Source: Sphingobacterium tabacisoli (GTDB taxonomy: Bacteria; Bacteroidota; Bacteroidia; Sphingobacteriales; Sphingobacteriaceae). From it: a DNA stretch of 64,000 nt. Location: contig NZ_JAEQMU010000007.1 in NCBI RefSeq assembly GCF_017908035.1, positions 124,001 to 188,000 of the forward strand, written 5' to 3'. A program made the translations under genes and the position numbers. The notes beneath the pieces are model-generated. The model made no database searches. It saw nothing but the letters and a program-made list of their open reading frames with translations, and was not told the DNA's origin. This document shows positions 35,580 through 45,228 of this stretch, piece by piece. Position 1 is the stretch's first letter. Each line of letters begins with the position of its first letter.

Positions 35580-38456
35580 ATGGTTCCTTTTTTAAAGCAA
35601 GTCGCAGAAGATATACAGCATCGGTTTGGCAATGACCTCTCCGATATAGCTATCGTTTTTAACAATAAGCGCCCTATTACCTATCTTAAAAAGCATTTGG
35701 CAGACACCTATGCCCAGGCAATATGGTCACCTCAGTTTTTCACCATACAAGAGTTCTTCGGACTATCGTCCAACGGCGAGCAGATAAGCCAACTTACGCA
35801 GTTTTTTTATCTATTCGACCTACATAATGAATTGCTCGCAAAAGAAGGACTTTCTCCCGAATCGCTGGAAGAGTTTTATCCCATTGCCGAAATCATCCTA
35901 AGTGACTTTGGTCAGCTGGATTATGACCTTGTTCCTATTGACCATATTTATATGGAACTGTACGACACCAGCCAGATAGACATCGAATTTCAGCACCTGA
36001 CGGCCGAGCAACAAGAGTTCATACGTCAATTTTGGCAGTCATTCCATATGGCTGGACATACCGGTGTACAGCAACGGTTCCTCAAACTATGGAAACGTCT
36101 TCCAACACTTTACAAGAATTTCAAAGCGAAGTTGGAGACCCTCCGTCAGACCAACTTCCCAACGATATACCGTAATCTGGTAGACGGAAAAATAGACAAT
36201 CCGGACTTCCTCCTTCCCTATAAAAAGATATTATTTGTAGGATTCAATGCGCTAAACAGAACGGAAGCTCAATTATTCCAACGCTGGCAAGAGGAAGATC
36301 GTGCCTTATTTTATTTCGATACTGACACCTACTATCTAGATGACATACAACAAGAAGCCGGGTTATTCATCCGTCGCAATATTTCTCAGACAGGGTTGAT
36401 AAATGCATTGGGAGACAGCCCTGATATCATTGGCAAACGTAAGGACACGGTACACCTCTATGCATCCACAGGAAAAGTAAGCCAGACAAAGCTACTCCAT
36501 AAGGTCCTGACTGATCATGAAAAGGAGGGAAAAAGTGCGGCCATTCTGCTAGCTGATGAAACACTTCTCGTCCCCTTATTGCAAAGCCTTCCCGAACTAA
36601 AAGTAAATATTACAACCGGCTTTCCGTTGACACAGTCGCCTATATTTGGAGTGTTAAACCTCTGGATGGATGTACACGAAACAATCTCACACTTAAAGAA
36701 AACAAAACTGCCCTACCAATACCTAGAGACCTTTTTGAATAACCCTATGACAAGGGTAGCTGTAGCGGAGAAAAAAGTAAACCAAGATTTTATAAATGAA
36801 AAGCAGCTATTCGAAATCGATGTACAGGATATACAGGTAAAGAGTAGTGCCTTACCCCATTTTTTTAAACCACTGACGGACAACAAAGAAGTCGTCCCTA
36901 CTCTGATTTATATTCTGGACAACCTGTTGATCGCTCTCGCACAGGACACACAAATTAAGCAGATTGACGCCAACTTGCTTATCGAAACAAAAAAAGTTCT
37001 TAACCAACTCCATCTTGGCTTCTCGAAGATAGCTCAATTGAGTGTACTGTTTCAAATTGGCCTGATACGCAAAGCCATTGTCTCTATCAATTCGGCTATT
37101 GAGGGGGATCCGCTAGATGGCGTACAGATTATGGGGCTATTAGAAAGCCGCTGTCTCAACTTCGATCACGTGTATATCCTAGGTGCCAACGAAGGCATAT
37201 TACCTAAAACCTCGGCAGGTATTACCTTCTTGCCTAACAATCTCCGTCGTGCCTACGGACTTCCTATTTTAGAAAATCAAGATGCACTTACGGCCTATCT
37301 TTTCTATAGGCACTTTCAATACAGTAGCCAAATACACATTTTCTACAACGGCATTGTAGACGAAAACAGTACGGGAGAAGAAAGTCGTTTTATACGTCAG
37401 TTGGAATTTGAAAGTCAGATTCAATTTCAAAAACAGCAACAACAGCAACCAATTAAGTTTCCTCCCGTAGCGGCAGAGCTGGTTATTCCAAAAACCGATG
37501 CCATATGGGAGAAAATGTACCGAACATTCATACAGGGAGGCCGTAGGATATCAGCGACCGCGCTGACAACCTACCTCGCCTCACCGTTACAGTTTTTTCT
37601 GAAACATATTGCCGAGATAAAAGAACCGCCGTCAATATCTCAGGAGTTCGAGATGAACCGGCTGGGAACAGTAATCCATGAGGTCATGGAAAAAATACTT
37701 CAGCCCTATAAAGGCATAGAATCGTTCACGTCTACCTCCGAACTCAAGGACAAAATCGAAACCGTAGATGCCTTGGTACAACAAGAGATTGCGGCGCAAT
37801 ATCATATTAACGTACAATCGCTAGGCGACTTTAATAGTCTGCAACGTATCATGCACAAAATCGCCACCGAATATGTCAAAATGTACATACAATATGATGT
37901 AGACAACTACCAATCCTTCCGCATTGTCGAATTAGAAAATGATGAAGATTACACGATGGACTTTCCCATTCAGATCAACAATAAAACAGAAACCGTTACG
38001 CTCTACGGTATAATAGACCGGGTAGATCAGGTGGTGACAGACTTGGGGGAAGTAAAAACCCGGATTGTAGACTATAAAACTGGAGCTGATATGGTAAAGT
38101 TCTCCACTATGGAGAAAGTATTCGCTCCCAATACGGAAAACAAAGCTTTGGTACAGACTCTCTTTTATACATACGTATTCGAACAGGTCACCGGACACCG
38201 CAATCTAGAGCCGCACCTCTATGTAGCTCGAAAAATGCGCGAAGAGGGCACTTTATTTTACGGAAGCTATGGTGCACTGATGGAAGGTGAATTCTTAGCC
38301 CAACAGAAAGAAGAATTTGTAAACTTCCTTACCAGCACATTGGAGGAAATCTTCAATCCGGAAATACCATTCCAGCATAATCCAGACGCTCATATTTTCC
38401 CATCCGATCCCTATACACTTTTCTATCGCAATGTAAGCGAATCCATCGAACCATAG
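35580..38456 (+). CDS. addB: AddB-like PD-(D/E)XK nuclease
   Basis: This 958-residue product starts at the ATG at 35580 (MVPFLKQVAEDIQ); the open frame continues upstream only to a TTG at 35517 that overlaps the repeat. The N-terminus resembles an inactivated UvrD-like helicase (IAIVFNNKRPITYLKKHLAD). The middle segment ILGANEGILPKTSAGITFLP is the AddB motif seen in this partner subunit. The C-terminal nuclease has RISATALTTYLASPLQFFLKHIAE, NRLGTVIHEVMEKIL and DYKTGADMVKF (the D-x-K of PD-(D/E)XK). It partners AddA encoded just upstream. In this family an Fe-S cluster may be bound by cysteines; I do not see the usual cysteine set, so none is claimed. Confidence 0.9.
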   Translation: MVPFLKQVAEDIQHRFGNDLSDIAIVFNNKRPITYLKKHLADTYAQAIWSPQFFTIQEFFGLSSNGEQISQLTQFFYLFDLHNELLAKEGLSPESLEEFYPIAEIILSDFGQLDYDLVPIDHIYMELYDTSQIDIEFQHLTAEQQEFIRQFWQSFHMAGHTGVQQRFLKLWKRLPTLYKNFKAKLETLRQTNFPTIYRNLVDGKIDNPDFLLPYKKILFVGFNALNRTEAQLFQRWQEEDRALFYFDTDTYYLDDIQQEAGLFIRRNISQTGLINALGDSPDIIGKRKDTVHLYASTGKVSQTKLLHKVLTDHEKEGKSAAILLADETLLVPLLQSLPELKVNITTGFPLTQSPIFGVLNLWMDVHETISHLKKTKLPYQYLETFLNNPMTRVAVAEKKVNQDFINEKQLFEIDVQDIQVKSSALPHFFKPLTDNKEVVPTLIYILDNLLIALAQDTQIKQIDANLLIETKKVLNQLHLGFSKIAQLSVLFQIGLIRKAIVSINSAIEGDPLDGVQIMGLLESRCLNFDHVYILGANEGILPKTSAGITFLPNNLRRAYGLPILENQDALTAYLFYRHFQYSSQIHIFYNGIVDENSTGEESRFIRQLEFESQIQFQKQQQQQPIKFPPVAAELVIPKTDAIWEKMYRTFIQGGRRISATALTTYLASPLQFFLKHIAEIKEPPSISQEFEMNRLGTVIHEVMEKILQPYKGIESFTSTSELKDKIETVDALVQQEIAAQYHINVQSLGDFNSLQRIMHKIATEYVKMYIQYDVDNYQSFRIVELENDEDYTMDFPIQINNKTETVTLYGIIDRVDQVVTDLGEVKTRIVDYKTGADMVKFSTMEKVFAPNTENKALVQTLFYTYVFEQVTGHRNLEPHLYVARKMREEGTLFYGSYGALMEGEFLAQQKEEFVNFLTSTLEEIFNPEIPFQHNPDAHIFPSDPYTLFYRNVSESIEP

Positions 38457-38500
38457 CGATACTAGATGTGATCAGAGCAAGCTCCCCATAGGAGGTCATA

Positions 38501-38530
38501 AAAAAAGCGAGCTAAATTAGCTCGCTTTCG
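38501..38530 (-). terminator. terminator of cupin gene
   Basis: AAAGCGAGCTAA (38504-38515) pairs with TTAGCTCGCTTT (38517-38528), with a T-run on the minus strand just after the stem. It also stands at the end of the convergent addB gene and may serve both. Confidence 0.88.
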
Positions 38531-39400
38531 TTATTTATTATGTCGTTTTATTGCTTTATCAGCACGTCGTGTCGCAACCTCTATTTTATAATCCAGCCAT
38601 TTATCTTTGAGCATCTTCCGCATCGTGTCATCAAAGAACCGCGTTATAAAAAGATTACGCGCACCCTTTAATTTTTCGCCCAGCGAGTTAGCAAGTGCCC
38701 GTACAGATATAGAGTATCCTTCAGTTTCATATTGAATATAATGCCACCATCCTGCTGGCATATAACACGTCTCTCCAGGGCCAATAACTGCCTCATAACC
38801 ATCTAAAAGCTTAAGAGCGGGATATTCATCCGTACTACTGGTCTTAAGATTCGCAATACTGTGAAAATTGTATGGAAGCTTATACATCAAATCAGACTGA
38901 TCATTGGGAAACAACCAAATACGCTTATACCCCTGAAACTGCGAAATGAATACATGAGACATATCGATATCAAAGTGATTACGCGTTGATGACCCCTCTC
39001 CTCCAAAAAACATATACGGAAGACCTTGAATCACTTTCCCACCGGTCACGTCATTATAGATTACATCTTTCTTAAGTTCTGGTCTAATTTTCAATAAATT
39101 GAACAGAAAAAGTCTCAACTCGGTAGGTTCTGCGGTGATTTTATCCAGATACTCTCCAAATGTCATCTTGCCAACGGGAGGGCTAGCAGCATAATTCTGA
39201 CTCTCTTCCTCTTTTCCGTAAACATTTATTACCTCATTTCCTGCTATCTCTTTGAAATAGTCGTAACTCCACTTCGTCCAACAGGCACTGTCTGGGCTTA
39301 TAAAGTCCTTAATGATTACAGGTTGTCCCTTAGTTAGGTAATCCTTCACAAAATCTTTTGAAGTGATTCCCGATATTTTATTGACAGGTTGTAGTTTCAC
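38531..39400 (-). CDS. cupin-like/JmjC-type Fe(II) oxygenase domain protein
   Basis: This 289-residue product belongs to the cupin_8/JmjC-like group of 2-oxoglutarate-dependent Fe(II) oxygenases, which hydroxylate proteins or small molecules. A metal triad is visible: RNHFDIDMSHVF supplies His142 and Asp144 (HxD), and PAGWWHYIQYE supplies the distal His220. GQPVIIKDFISP near the N-terminus and KRIWLFPNDQ are also typical. The only start in frame is a GTG at 39400 (a stop lies a few codons upstream), so this is a real GTG start. It follows gldN in orientation but is 160 bases away with no visible link. The substrate is unknown. Confidence 0.85.
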   Translation of the reverse strand: MKLQPVNKISGITSKDFVKDYLTKGQPVIIKDFISPDSACWTKWSYDYFKEIAGNEVINVYGKEEESQNYAASPPVGKMTFGEYLDKITAEPTELRLFLFNLLKIRPELKKDVIYNDVTGGKVIQGLPYMFFGGEGSSTRNHFDIDMSHVFISQFQGYKRIWLFPNDQSDLMYKLPYNFHSIANLKTSSTDEYPALKLLDGYEAVIGPGETCYMPAGWWHYIQYETEGYSISVRALANSLGEKLKGARNLFITRFFDDTMRKMLKDKWLDYKIEVATRRADKAIKRHNK

Positions 39401-39562
39401 AAGCTTTTTATTTTATTCCCCTAATATGCAATAATACAAACCAAACCATCATTAGATTGATATTGGTAGTGGAAAATCTATCGCTATCTATTTAGAAAGA
39501 TTCTAAATGCTAATTTGGGAAATTATTCTGAAAAACAAGCGATTTTCATCACTTATTTTAAA

Positions 39563-40603
39563 TTAATAAGACCACAAATCTTGTTCCCAATCCATAATGA
39601 CCTTCTTGATACGCTCAGACTCCATGAGTCTTTCAATATCATCCTGTATATAATCTTTTATACGAAGGTCTTCTGGATTATCCTGTTTGATGATATAACT
39701 TGCAAACAGACGCTTGATAAATATATCATCATAACTCAGACCTGTAGCGGCGTTATGTCTATTCACAGCTTCTTTATTGACAAATACATGTCTCGCTTCT
39801 GGAAAATAAATCCAAAATGCTGGAGTAGCATCTACCGTCGGTCCAAAAGCATCTGCAGTTGGAATAGCTGGAGCTCTTTCCGGTGTTGTCGAATTTTCAT
39901 TAGTTGCACCTTCCGGTTTGACCGCGAAAGGATCAAAAGGATCATAGCTATCTCCGGCATTTGTAGCCGCACTATGCTGAACTGCATTTTCCATTCCTGG
40001 AATCTGCGGTGTAATCAGAGGTGCAATACCTACAATACGTGGTTCAAAAACGGAACGTTGTTTATCAAAAATCCAATCTTCTTTAATCCTGAACTTGATC
40101 ACATTCTCTCCACTGAAGGAGCGACTTTCGTATTTAGAACTAATAACCTCATTATTTTCGTTGAATTGCTCTACTAAAACACTATCACCTCCAAGGCGTG
40201 CCATCACCTGATCAACAGGTAGTATTTGCATCTTCTCAAAGTTGTCTCCCGTAGGATTATCCGCAGTCGGTGTTGGATCATAGGCAGTCAGCTCTCCAGC
40301 TTGGATCGCTTTGACAATGATATCCATCAATCGAGCATTAGGCGAAGCAAAAATCTGGTTCATCTTCTCTCTCAAATCGAGTTCTCTCCACACCCGTTTT
40401 CTATAAAAAACGTCTGTCTGTCTGATCGGCGAATAAGGAATCACCTTACGGTTTTCAATATCTGTATTTTTATAGTACCCATCCATAGGGGGCTCATCCG
40501 CTTGTGTGCGAACAGGCTTCGTGCTATTCGACAAGTTAGCATCCTGTGCTACCCCTGCAAATACCATCCCTATACAGGCTATAGATAAAACTATCTTTTT
40601 CAT
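39563..40603 (-). CDS. gldN: gliding motility/type 9 secretion protein GldN
   Basis: This 346-residue protein starts at the ATG at 40603 (MKKIVLSIACIGMVFAGVAQ), a cleavable signal peptide; an in-frame GTG at 40672 overlaps gldM and is rejected. The mature part contains DVFYRKRVWRELDLREKMNQIF and YESRSFSGENVIKFRIKEDWIFDK and ends near IMDWEQDLWSY, all typical of GldN/PorN. GldN forms the periplasmic ring with GldK on the outer-membrane side of the type 9 secretion system. It is the last gene of the gldKLMN operon, 19 bases after gldM. A proline/threonine-rich linker occupies about residues 195-260. Confidence 0.95.
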   Translation of the reverse strand: MKKIVLSIACIGMVFAGVAQDANLSNSTKPVRTQADEPPMDGYYKNTDIENRKVIPYSPIRQTDVFYRKRVWRELDLREKMNQIFASPNARLMDIIVKAIQAGELTAYDPTPTADNPTGDNFEKMQILPVDQVMARLGGDSVLVEQFNENNEVISSKYESRSFSGENVIKFRIKEDWIFDKQRSVFEPRIVGIAPLITPQIPGMENAVQHSAATNAGDSYDPFDPFAVKPEGATNENSTTPERAPAIPTADAFGPTVDATPAFWIYFPEARHVFVNKEAVNRHNAATGLSYDDIFIKRLFASYIIKQDNPEDLRIKDYIQDDIERLMESERIKKVIMDWEQDLWSY

Positions 40604-40622
40604 AATAATACTTATTATGCGC

Positions 40623-42146
40623 TTAATTTGTAACCTGGAAAGTAATTGGCTCCAAGTTTTGTGCCACACCATCAGGTCCGACTCCTACAATATCATAAAT
40701 CATTACAACCGAACCTGCTTTAATCCCACTCAACCCTGTTTTCATCTGTGCACTGAAATCATTGCCAGACGCAGAATAAGGTCCTATTGGATCTACTCGA
40801 GGTATAGCTATATACATACTAAATTTAGTAACCTTAAATTTAGCATCGAAATCAAAATTATCCAACGAAGCTGACACCACCGTCTGTCCACGCAATTGCG
40901 AAGCAGAGATACGTCCTCCTGTTTTACCTCCGACACGAGCCGTTGGTTTTGGTATACGTTTCACACGAAACTTAGAAGTTCCCAGGTTTTGCGTCTTTCC
41001 ATCTACAGTAGCTGTTACCGCTAAAGAGACATCTCCTGGAGAAGAAACCCGTGCAATATACTTAGCGTCTCCCTTTGACGTCAAATTCACTCCAGATCCC
41101 GACACCTTCAAGCTCTCGACAGGTACGCCTGGCGCAGAAATTGAAATAGGGTTATCAACACCGATATACAATACATTCATTGCATCAGGAGACACAACTG
41201 CTGAAGGTTTAGAAACCTGAAACGTCATTGGTTCTGTTTCATACGTCTTCACCGTTCCATCTGTTTGTTGGACACGGATAGATCCACGCCAGGTATGTGT
41301 ACCCACACCGGGAGTTAGCGAATATGTTCCTTGCCCATCGACAACCGGTATAGAAGATCCATTTACCGAAATCTGAGGACTTGATTTAGAATCATAAGCG
41401 GTAAGGAATACCTTAGCAGTGTAAGGCTGTCCTGCGATTAAATACGATGTTGGTGCTACAGCTACAGCCGCAAATTTATCAAGATTAACCACCGCCTGAT
41501 CCATCTTACCAAATATGTGTTTGACCACAGCAGATTCCGCATTTTTCGCATCTGCATTTATTTTATCCAGAGCTGTAATTGCTGCTGTCAAAGGAATACC
41601 GTCACCAAAATTAACATCTTCCCAACTTTTCTTAACACCCCCTCTAGGAACTGGGTCTTCTGCCGACAACGCAAAACTTACTTCATTATTCGTCAGTTTT
41701 TTTAGCTCGTCAGATGTCTTATTGATCAAATCGCGTAGCTGTTTACCTCTTCCCTCATTGATCATCAATCGAGCAGATATATCTGTACTGCTACGGAACT
41801 TAACATCACCAGTCTCTTCGTCCATACCACCACCTTCTCCAGATAATGTTTGATTATACTCGGTAAGCTTAGCAGTCAATTGAGCGACCAACTTCTGAGC
41901 TTCCTCGGCTTTGATCAACAGTGGCTGCGCACGTTCGGGATTCTCCTTCATCTTGGTCTCCCGAAAAGCTAAGAACATATTATCAATACCAGCCTGTGTA
42001 TTTTGAGTCGATGTATTTAAACTATTTCCTAGGTTTCTAAAAGCATCCAGAATAGAATCCGATACATTTAGCGCTACTAAGCCTAGTAGCACTAGATATA
42101 GGATTCCGATCATCCGCTGTCTAGGTGTTTCCTTATTTCCTGCCAT
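40623..42146 (-). CDS. gldM: type 9 secretion motor protein GldM
   Basis: This 507-residue protein has one N-terminal membrane helix (RMIGILYLVLLGLVALNVSD). It is followed by a periplasmic rod of four domains: helical D1 (about 50-210), and Ig-like D2-D4 (about 220-507) with strands such as PYTAKVFLTAYDSKSSP. GldM dimers form the shaft that couples the GldL proton channel to the GldKN ring. The start MAGNKETPRQRMIGILYLVLL is the family signature. It lies 45 bases after gldL. Length is normal. Confidence 0.97.
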   Translation of the reverse strand: MAGNKETPRQRMIGILYLVLLGLVALNVSDSILDAFRNLGNSLNTSTQNTQAGIDNMFLAFRETKMKENPERAQPLLIKAEEAQKLVAQLTAKLTEYNQTLSGEGGGMDEETGDVKFRSSTDISARLMINEGRGKQLRDLINKTSDELKKLTNNEVSFALSAEDPVPRGGVKKSWEDVNFGDGIPLTAAITALDKINADAKNAESAVVKHIFGKMDQAVVNLDKFAAVAVAPTSYLIAGQPYTAKVFLTAYDSKSSPQISVNGSSIPVVDGQGTYSLTPGVGTHTWRGSIRVQQTDGTVKTYETEPMTFQVSKPSAVVSPDAMNVLYIGVDNPISISAPGVPVESLKVSGSGVNLTSKGDAKYIARVSSPGDVSLAVTATVDGKTQNLGTSKFRVKRIPKPTARVGGKTGGRISASQLRGQTVVSASLDNFDFDAKFKVTKFSMYIAIPRVDPIGPYSASGNDFSAQMKTGLSGIKAGSVVMIYDIVGVGPDGVAQNLEPITFQVTN

Positions 42147-42191
42147 AGTCTCTAATTTTCCTTAAAATCTATTGTTCAATTAAAGTTCTAC

Positions 42192-42833
42192 TTAGGAACG
42201 ATTAGCATTCATTGCGGACAACATATTACCATAGATTGCATTCAATGATGTCAAGTTTTTATTAAAAGTACTTACCTGTTCTTTAAATTGCTGCATATCG
42301 CCGGAAGCTTCATTAAAAGTCTGTAGATCTGCTGCAGCACGCTCAAACGCATGGCTAAGCTGTGAAGCACCTGTTGAAGCCGCGTTCAACTTGTCCGCAA
42401 ACTGATTTGTAGCAGTCGCTGTATCAGCAACTTTAGAAATCGCTGCTACCTTGTCTCCAAATGTACGCAGCCCATCTCCTAAGTTTCCAATCAGGTTTTC
42501 ATCAATCTTAGCATCCTGCAACAATTTGTCTAAGGCCGCCGTATTACCTACTGCCACAGGCTGCGCAACAGCTGCTACCGCACTACGCTTAGGAAGCTCT
42601 CCATTAAAATCTTCGTCCAGCTCTGGATACACACGAGTCCAATCCACATCTTTCTCTCCTGCCATGAATCCCATGATGAAGAATAACAAAGCCTCAACTG
42701 CCAGACCGATACCGATCATCCACTCACCTCCTTTGAAGTGAAGAATTTTAAACATCAAACCGATAATAACTACAGTCGCTCCCCAGTTGATAAGCGTGTT
42801 GATACCGAAACCAAATTTCTTTTTGCGTGCCAT
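42192..42833 (-). CDS. gldL: type 9 secretion motor protein GldL
   Basis: This 213-residue protein has two N-terminal membrane helices (INWGATVVIIGLMFKILHFKG and WMIGIGLAVEALLFFIMGFMAG); the second retains the glutamate (VEALLFF) believed to carry protons in the T9SS/gliding motor. A cytoplasmic tail of ~140 residues, partly coiled coil (AFERAAADLQTFNEASGDMQ), follows. GldL forms a pentamer around the GldM dimer. It lies 55 bases after gldK and 45 before gldM, in the conserved K-L-M-N order. Confidence 0.97.
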   Translation of the reverse strand: MARKKKFGFGINTLINWGATVVIIGLMFKILHFKGGEWMIGIGLAVEALLFFIMGFMAGEKDVDWTRVYPELDEDFNGELPKRSAVAAVAQPVAVGNTAALDKLLQDAKIDENLIGNLGDGLRTFGDKVAAISKVADTATATNQFADKLNAASTGASQLSHAFERAAADLQTFNEASGDMQQFKEQVSTFNKNLTSLNAIYGNMLSAMNANRS

Positions 42834-42888
42834 GTGACTAATGCTAATTTACAATGCGTTATTAATATTCTTGACTCTTTTTATTTTC

Positions 42889-44187
42889 TTAATAGGCTAC
42901 TCCTGGATACCTCGTCACCGATCTAAAACCGATATATGATTTTGCTGTATCCTGGTATTCATATTGTCTAGTTCCATTCTGCAGGAAAAAACCAACATCC
43001 TTCCACGATCCTCCACGGATTACCTTGCGCTTCATCGTCTCATGATCCGATGCTTTTGCGTTGTAACTATAAGTAGGGTTCATATCATGTACGAATGAAT
43101 ATGCTGATTCGTTATAGCTGGACTGCGTCCATTCGGCCACGTTGCCTGCCATGTTATAAAGACCGAAATCGTTGGGCCAGTAGGAATATACTGGAGCAGT
43201 ATACGCTACACCATCGTCGATATAGTTACCACGACCTGGCTTAAAATTGGCCATTAGACAACCTCTCGCATTTCGCGCCGTAGGTCCTCCCCAAGGATAC
43301 TGCGTACCAACTTTACCGCCTCTCGCTGCATATTCCCATTCTGCCTCTGAAGGCAGCTGATAATCAAACCTCGGTTGCATGCGGTTCTTTGCAGCCTGGT
43401 TATTAAAGAGTTGTGTCCGCCACGAATTAAACGCCTGCGCCTGGCGCCAAGTCACTCCCACAACTGGATAATCATCAAATGAAGGATGTGAAAAATATCC
43501 ATTGACCATAGGTTCATTGGCGGCATAACTAAAATCAGCAAGCCATACTGTGGTATCTGGGTAAATCAACATTGTATCGCGCATAATAAAATCGGAGCGT
43601 CTTTTGGATGGATCATTCTTTCCACGTACGGCTGCCTGCTGGTCGTACCATTCGAAATGATATTTCAACAGACGTACATCCAACTCATTACGACCAAAAA
43701 CACGGTCCTCACCTTGATAATACATGCTTCCCAAACGCTCCCGCTTATCCTTATCTCCAGTCTTCCAAGGAGACTGTTTGTTAACCTTATCCCAGTCAAT
43801 GAAACGCTCGCCACTACCATCTTCGGTCGCAATAAAATAAGAATCATCCCCCAAAAAGTTGTGAATAAGAATAGAATCTCTCACCCAATATACAAACTGA
43901 CGATATTCGCTATTGGATATTTCAGTATCGTCCATATAAAAAGGTGCGATAGTTACCTGGCGGTTTTGGGCTGTTTGCGAAAAGCCGATATCTTCGTCCG
44001 ACTGTCCCATAATAAAAGTACCACCCGGAATAAGAACCATCCCGTGCGGTGTTTTATTCGCTTTCAACTTATCCAATCGTACGCCTACTAGCTCACCTGT
44101 ATTACTTGGTCCTTTACATCCCAATGCAGCTACCGCTATCAGTGCGCATAGAAAACCATAAGACAATCTGTAACGATTAAATTTCAT
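42889..44187 (-). CDS. gldK: type 9 secretion lipoprotein GldK
   Basis: This 432-residue lipoprotein (VAALGCKG, Cys24) has a formylglycine-generating-enzyme-like (FGE-sulfatase) fold: HGMVLIPGGTFIMGQSDED, APFYMDDTEISNSEYRQFVYW, YPVVGVTWRQAQAFNSWR, YQLPSEAEWEYAARGG, YNMAGNVAEWTQS and KVIRGGSWKD. In GldK the fold is structural: it forms outer-membrane-associated rings with GldN rather than being an enzyme. It is the first gene of the operon; the 261-base upstream region is AT-rich and must contain the promoter, although I see no exact TAnnTTTG box. Confidence 0.97.
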   Translation of the reverse strand: MKFNRYRLSYGFLCALIAVAALGCKGPSNTGELVGVRLDKLKANKTPHGMVLIPGGTFIMGQSDEDIGFSQTAQNRQVTIAPFYMDDTEISNSEYRQFVYWVRDSILIHNFLGDDSYFIATEDGSGERFIDWDKVNKQSPWKTGDKDKRERLGSMYYQGEDRVFGRNELDVRLLKYHFEWYDQQAAVRGKNDPSKRRSDFIMRDTMLIYPDTTVWLADFSYAANEPMVNGYFSHPSFDDYPVVGVTWRQAQAFNSWRTQLFNNQAAKNRMQPRFDYQLPSEAEWEYAARGGKVGTQYPWGGPTARNARGCLMANFKPGRGNYIDDGVAYTAPVYSYWPNDFGLYNMAGNVAEWTQSSYNESAYSFVHDMNPTYSYNAKASDHETMKRKVIRGGSWKDVGFFLQNGTRQYEYQDTAKSYIGFRSVTRYPGVAY

Positions 44188-44448
44188 AAACTAATAATCT
44201 AAGCTAAACCTTCTCTAAGAGCTTCCACATCAACCATCAAAAAGCTAACCAAAAAAAGCTAATTCCTGATGTCTTAAGTCAAAAAACTCCAAGAAAAAAA
44301 ACTTCTCTAAACTCAATCAGCAAAAGAAGCACCTAAAAATAGGTGTTAATTATGTTATTCAATCAAGAATCTTCAAAAAAAAGTAAAAAAAATAGCAGAA
44401 GCCCTTTTTTAACACTTTTTAACGCTAGTCCTGAATTTGATAAATGTA
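44188..44448. other. AT-rich region between hemD-like gene and gldK
   Basis: No open frame with coding character is visible. It must carry the gldK promoter (minus strand). A small hairpin CACCTA/TAGGTG lies at 44330-44345. A T-tract near 44405-44420 may help to end other transcripts. Nothing else is recognisable. Confidence 0.4.
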
Positions 44449-45216
44449 CTATTTATTGACCTGTTTGATATACTGCTCTACTGCCATCGTCATACTCGGC
44501 GCACTAGGTGTAGGTGCTGGAATATCCAACAATAACCCTTTCTCCAATAAAGCCTGCTGTGTGCTCGTACCAAATGCCGCTATACGCGTATTATTCTGTA
44601 CAAAGTCTGGAAAATTCTCATAAAGAGACTGCACGCTAGAAGGGCTAAAGAAGACAATAACATCGTAGAATACATCTTTCAGATCAGCAATATCACTGAT
44701 CACAGTTTTGAACAACACCGCTGGCGTAAAATCATAGCCGTTGTCCTGAAGCCACTTCTGTGTCTCCTCATTAGCTACATCCGAGCAAGGGAACAAAAAC
44801 TTCTCTTTACTATGCTTTTTCAGAACTTCTTCCAAATCTTTGGCGGTTTGCTTTCCAAAGAATATCTTACGCTTTCTGTATTGAATATATTTCTGCAAGT
44901 AAAGTGCAATTGCCTCAGAGATACAAAAATATTTCAACTCTGCCGAAACCTCAAAACGCATCTCTTCACATACTCTGAAGAAATGATCTACCGCGTTTTT
45001 ACTTGTAAATATTACCGCAGAAAAGTCAGAAAAATTTATACGATCTTTTCTAATATCTCTAGCAGGAACTCCCTCTACATGAATAAAACCACGAAAATCC
45101 AATTTTAGATTATACTTTTCCGCTAACGTAAAATAAGGTGACTTATCATTCTCAGGTTTTGGTAAAGTAACCAACACACTTTTTACTTTTTTTGCTCTCG
45201 CAACGTCGATCTGCAT
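44449..45216 (-). CDS. hemD: uroporphyrinogen-III synthase family protein (HemD-like)
   Basis: This 255-residue protein has the two-lobed HemD layout: VKSVLVTLPKPENDKSPYFTLAEKY at the start, DFSAVIFTSKNAVDHFF (the substrate-contacting FTSKNAV motif) at about 84-100, and VIVFFSPSSVQSLYENF with IAAFGTSTQQALLEKG in the second lobe. The enzyme closes and inverts ring D of hydroxymethylbilane in haem/sirohaem synthesis. Bacteroidota HemD proteins are diverged, so activity is likely but not certain. It lies 12 bases after the DUF4271 gene, an operon pair common in the phylum. Confidence 0.88.
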   Translation of the reverse strand: MQIDVARAKKVKSVLVTLPKPENDKSPYFTLAEKYNLKLDFRGFIHVEGVPARDIRKDRINFSDFSAVIFTSKNAVDHFFRVCEEMRFEVSAELKYFCISEAIALYLQKYIQYRKRKIFFGKQTAKDLEEVLKKHSKEKFLFPCSDVANEETQKWLQDNGYDFTPAVLFKTVISDIADLKDVFYDVIVFFSPSSVQSLYENFPDFVQNNTRIAAFGTSTQQALLEKGLLLDIPAPTPSAPSMTMAVEQYIKQVNK

Positions 45217-45228
45217 AAAATTCTATCT

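Noticed and set aside
39485-39510. Terminator of gldN (TTTAGAA/TTCTAAA)
   Set aside because: The stem is only 7 bp of mostly A/T and lacks a T-run on the minus strand.
40604-40672. Upstream GTG start for gldN
   Set aside because: It overlaps gldM and lies before the true signal peptide.
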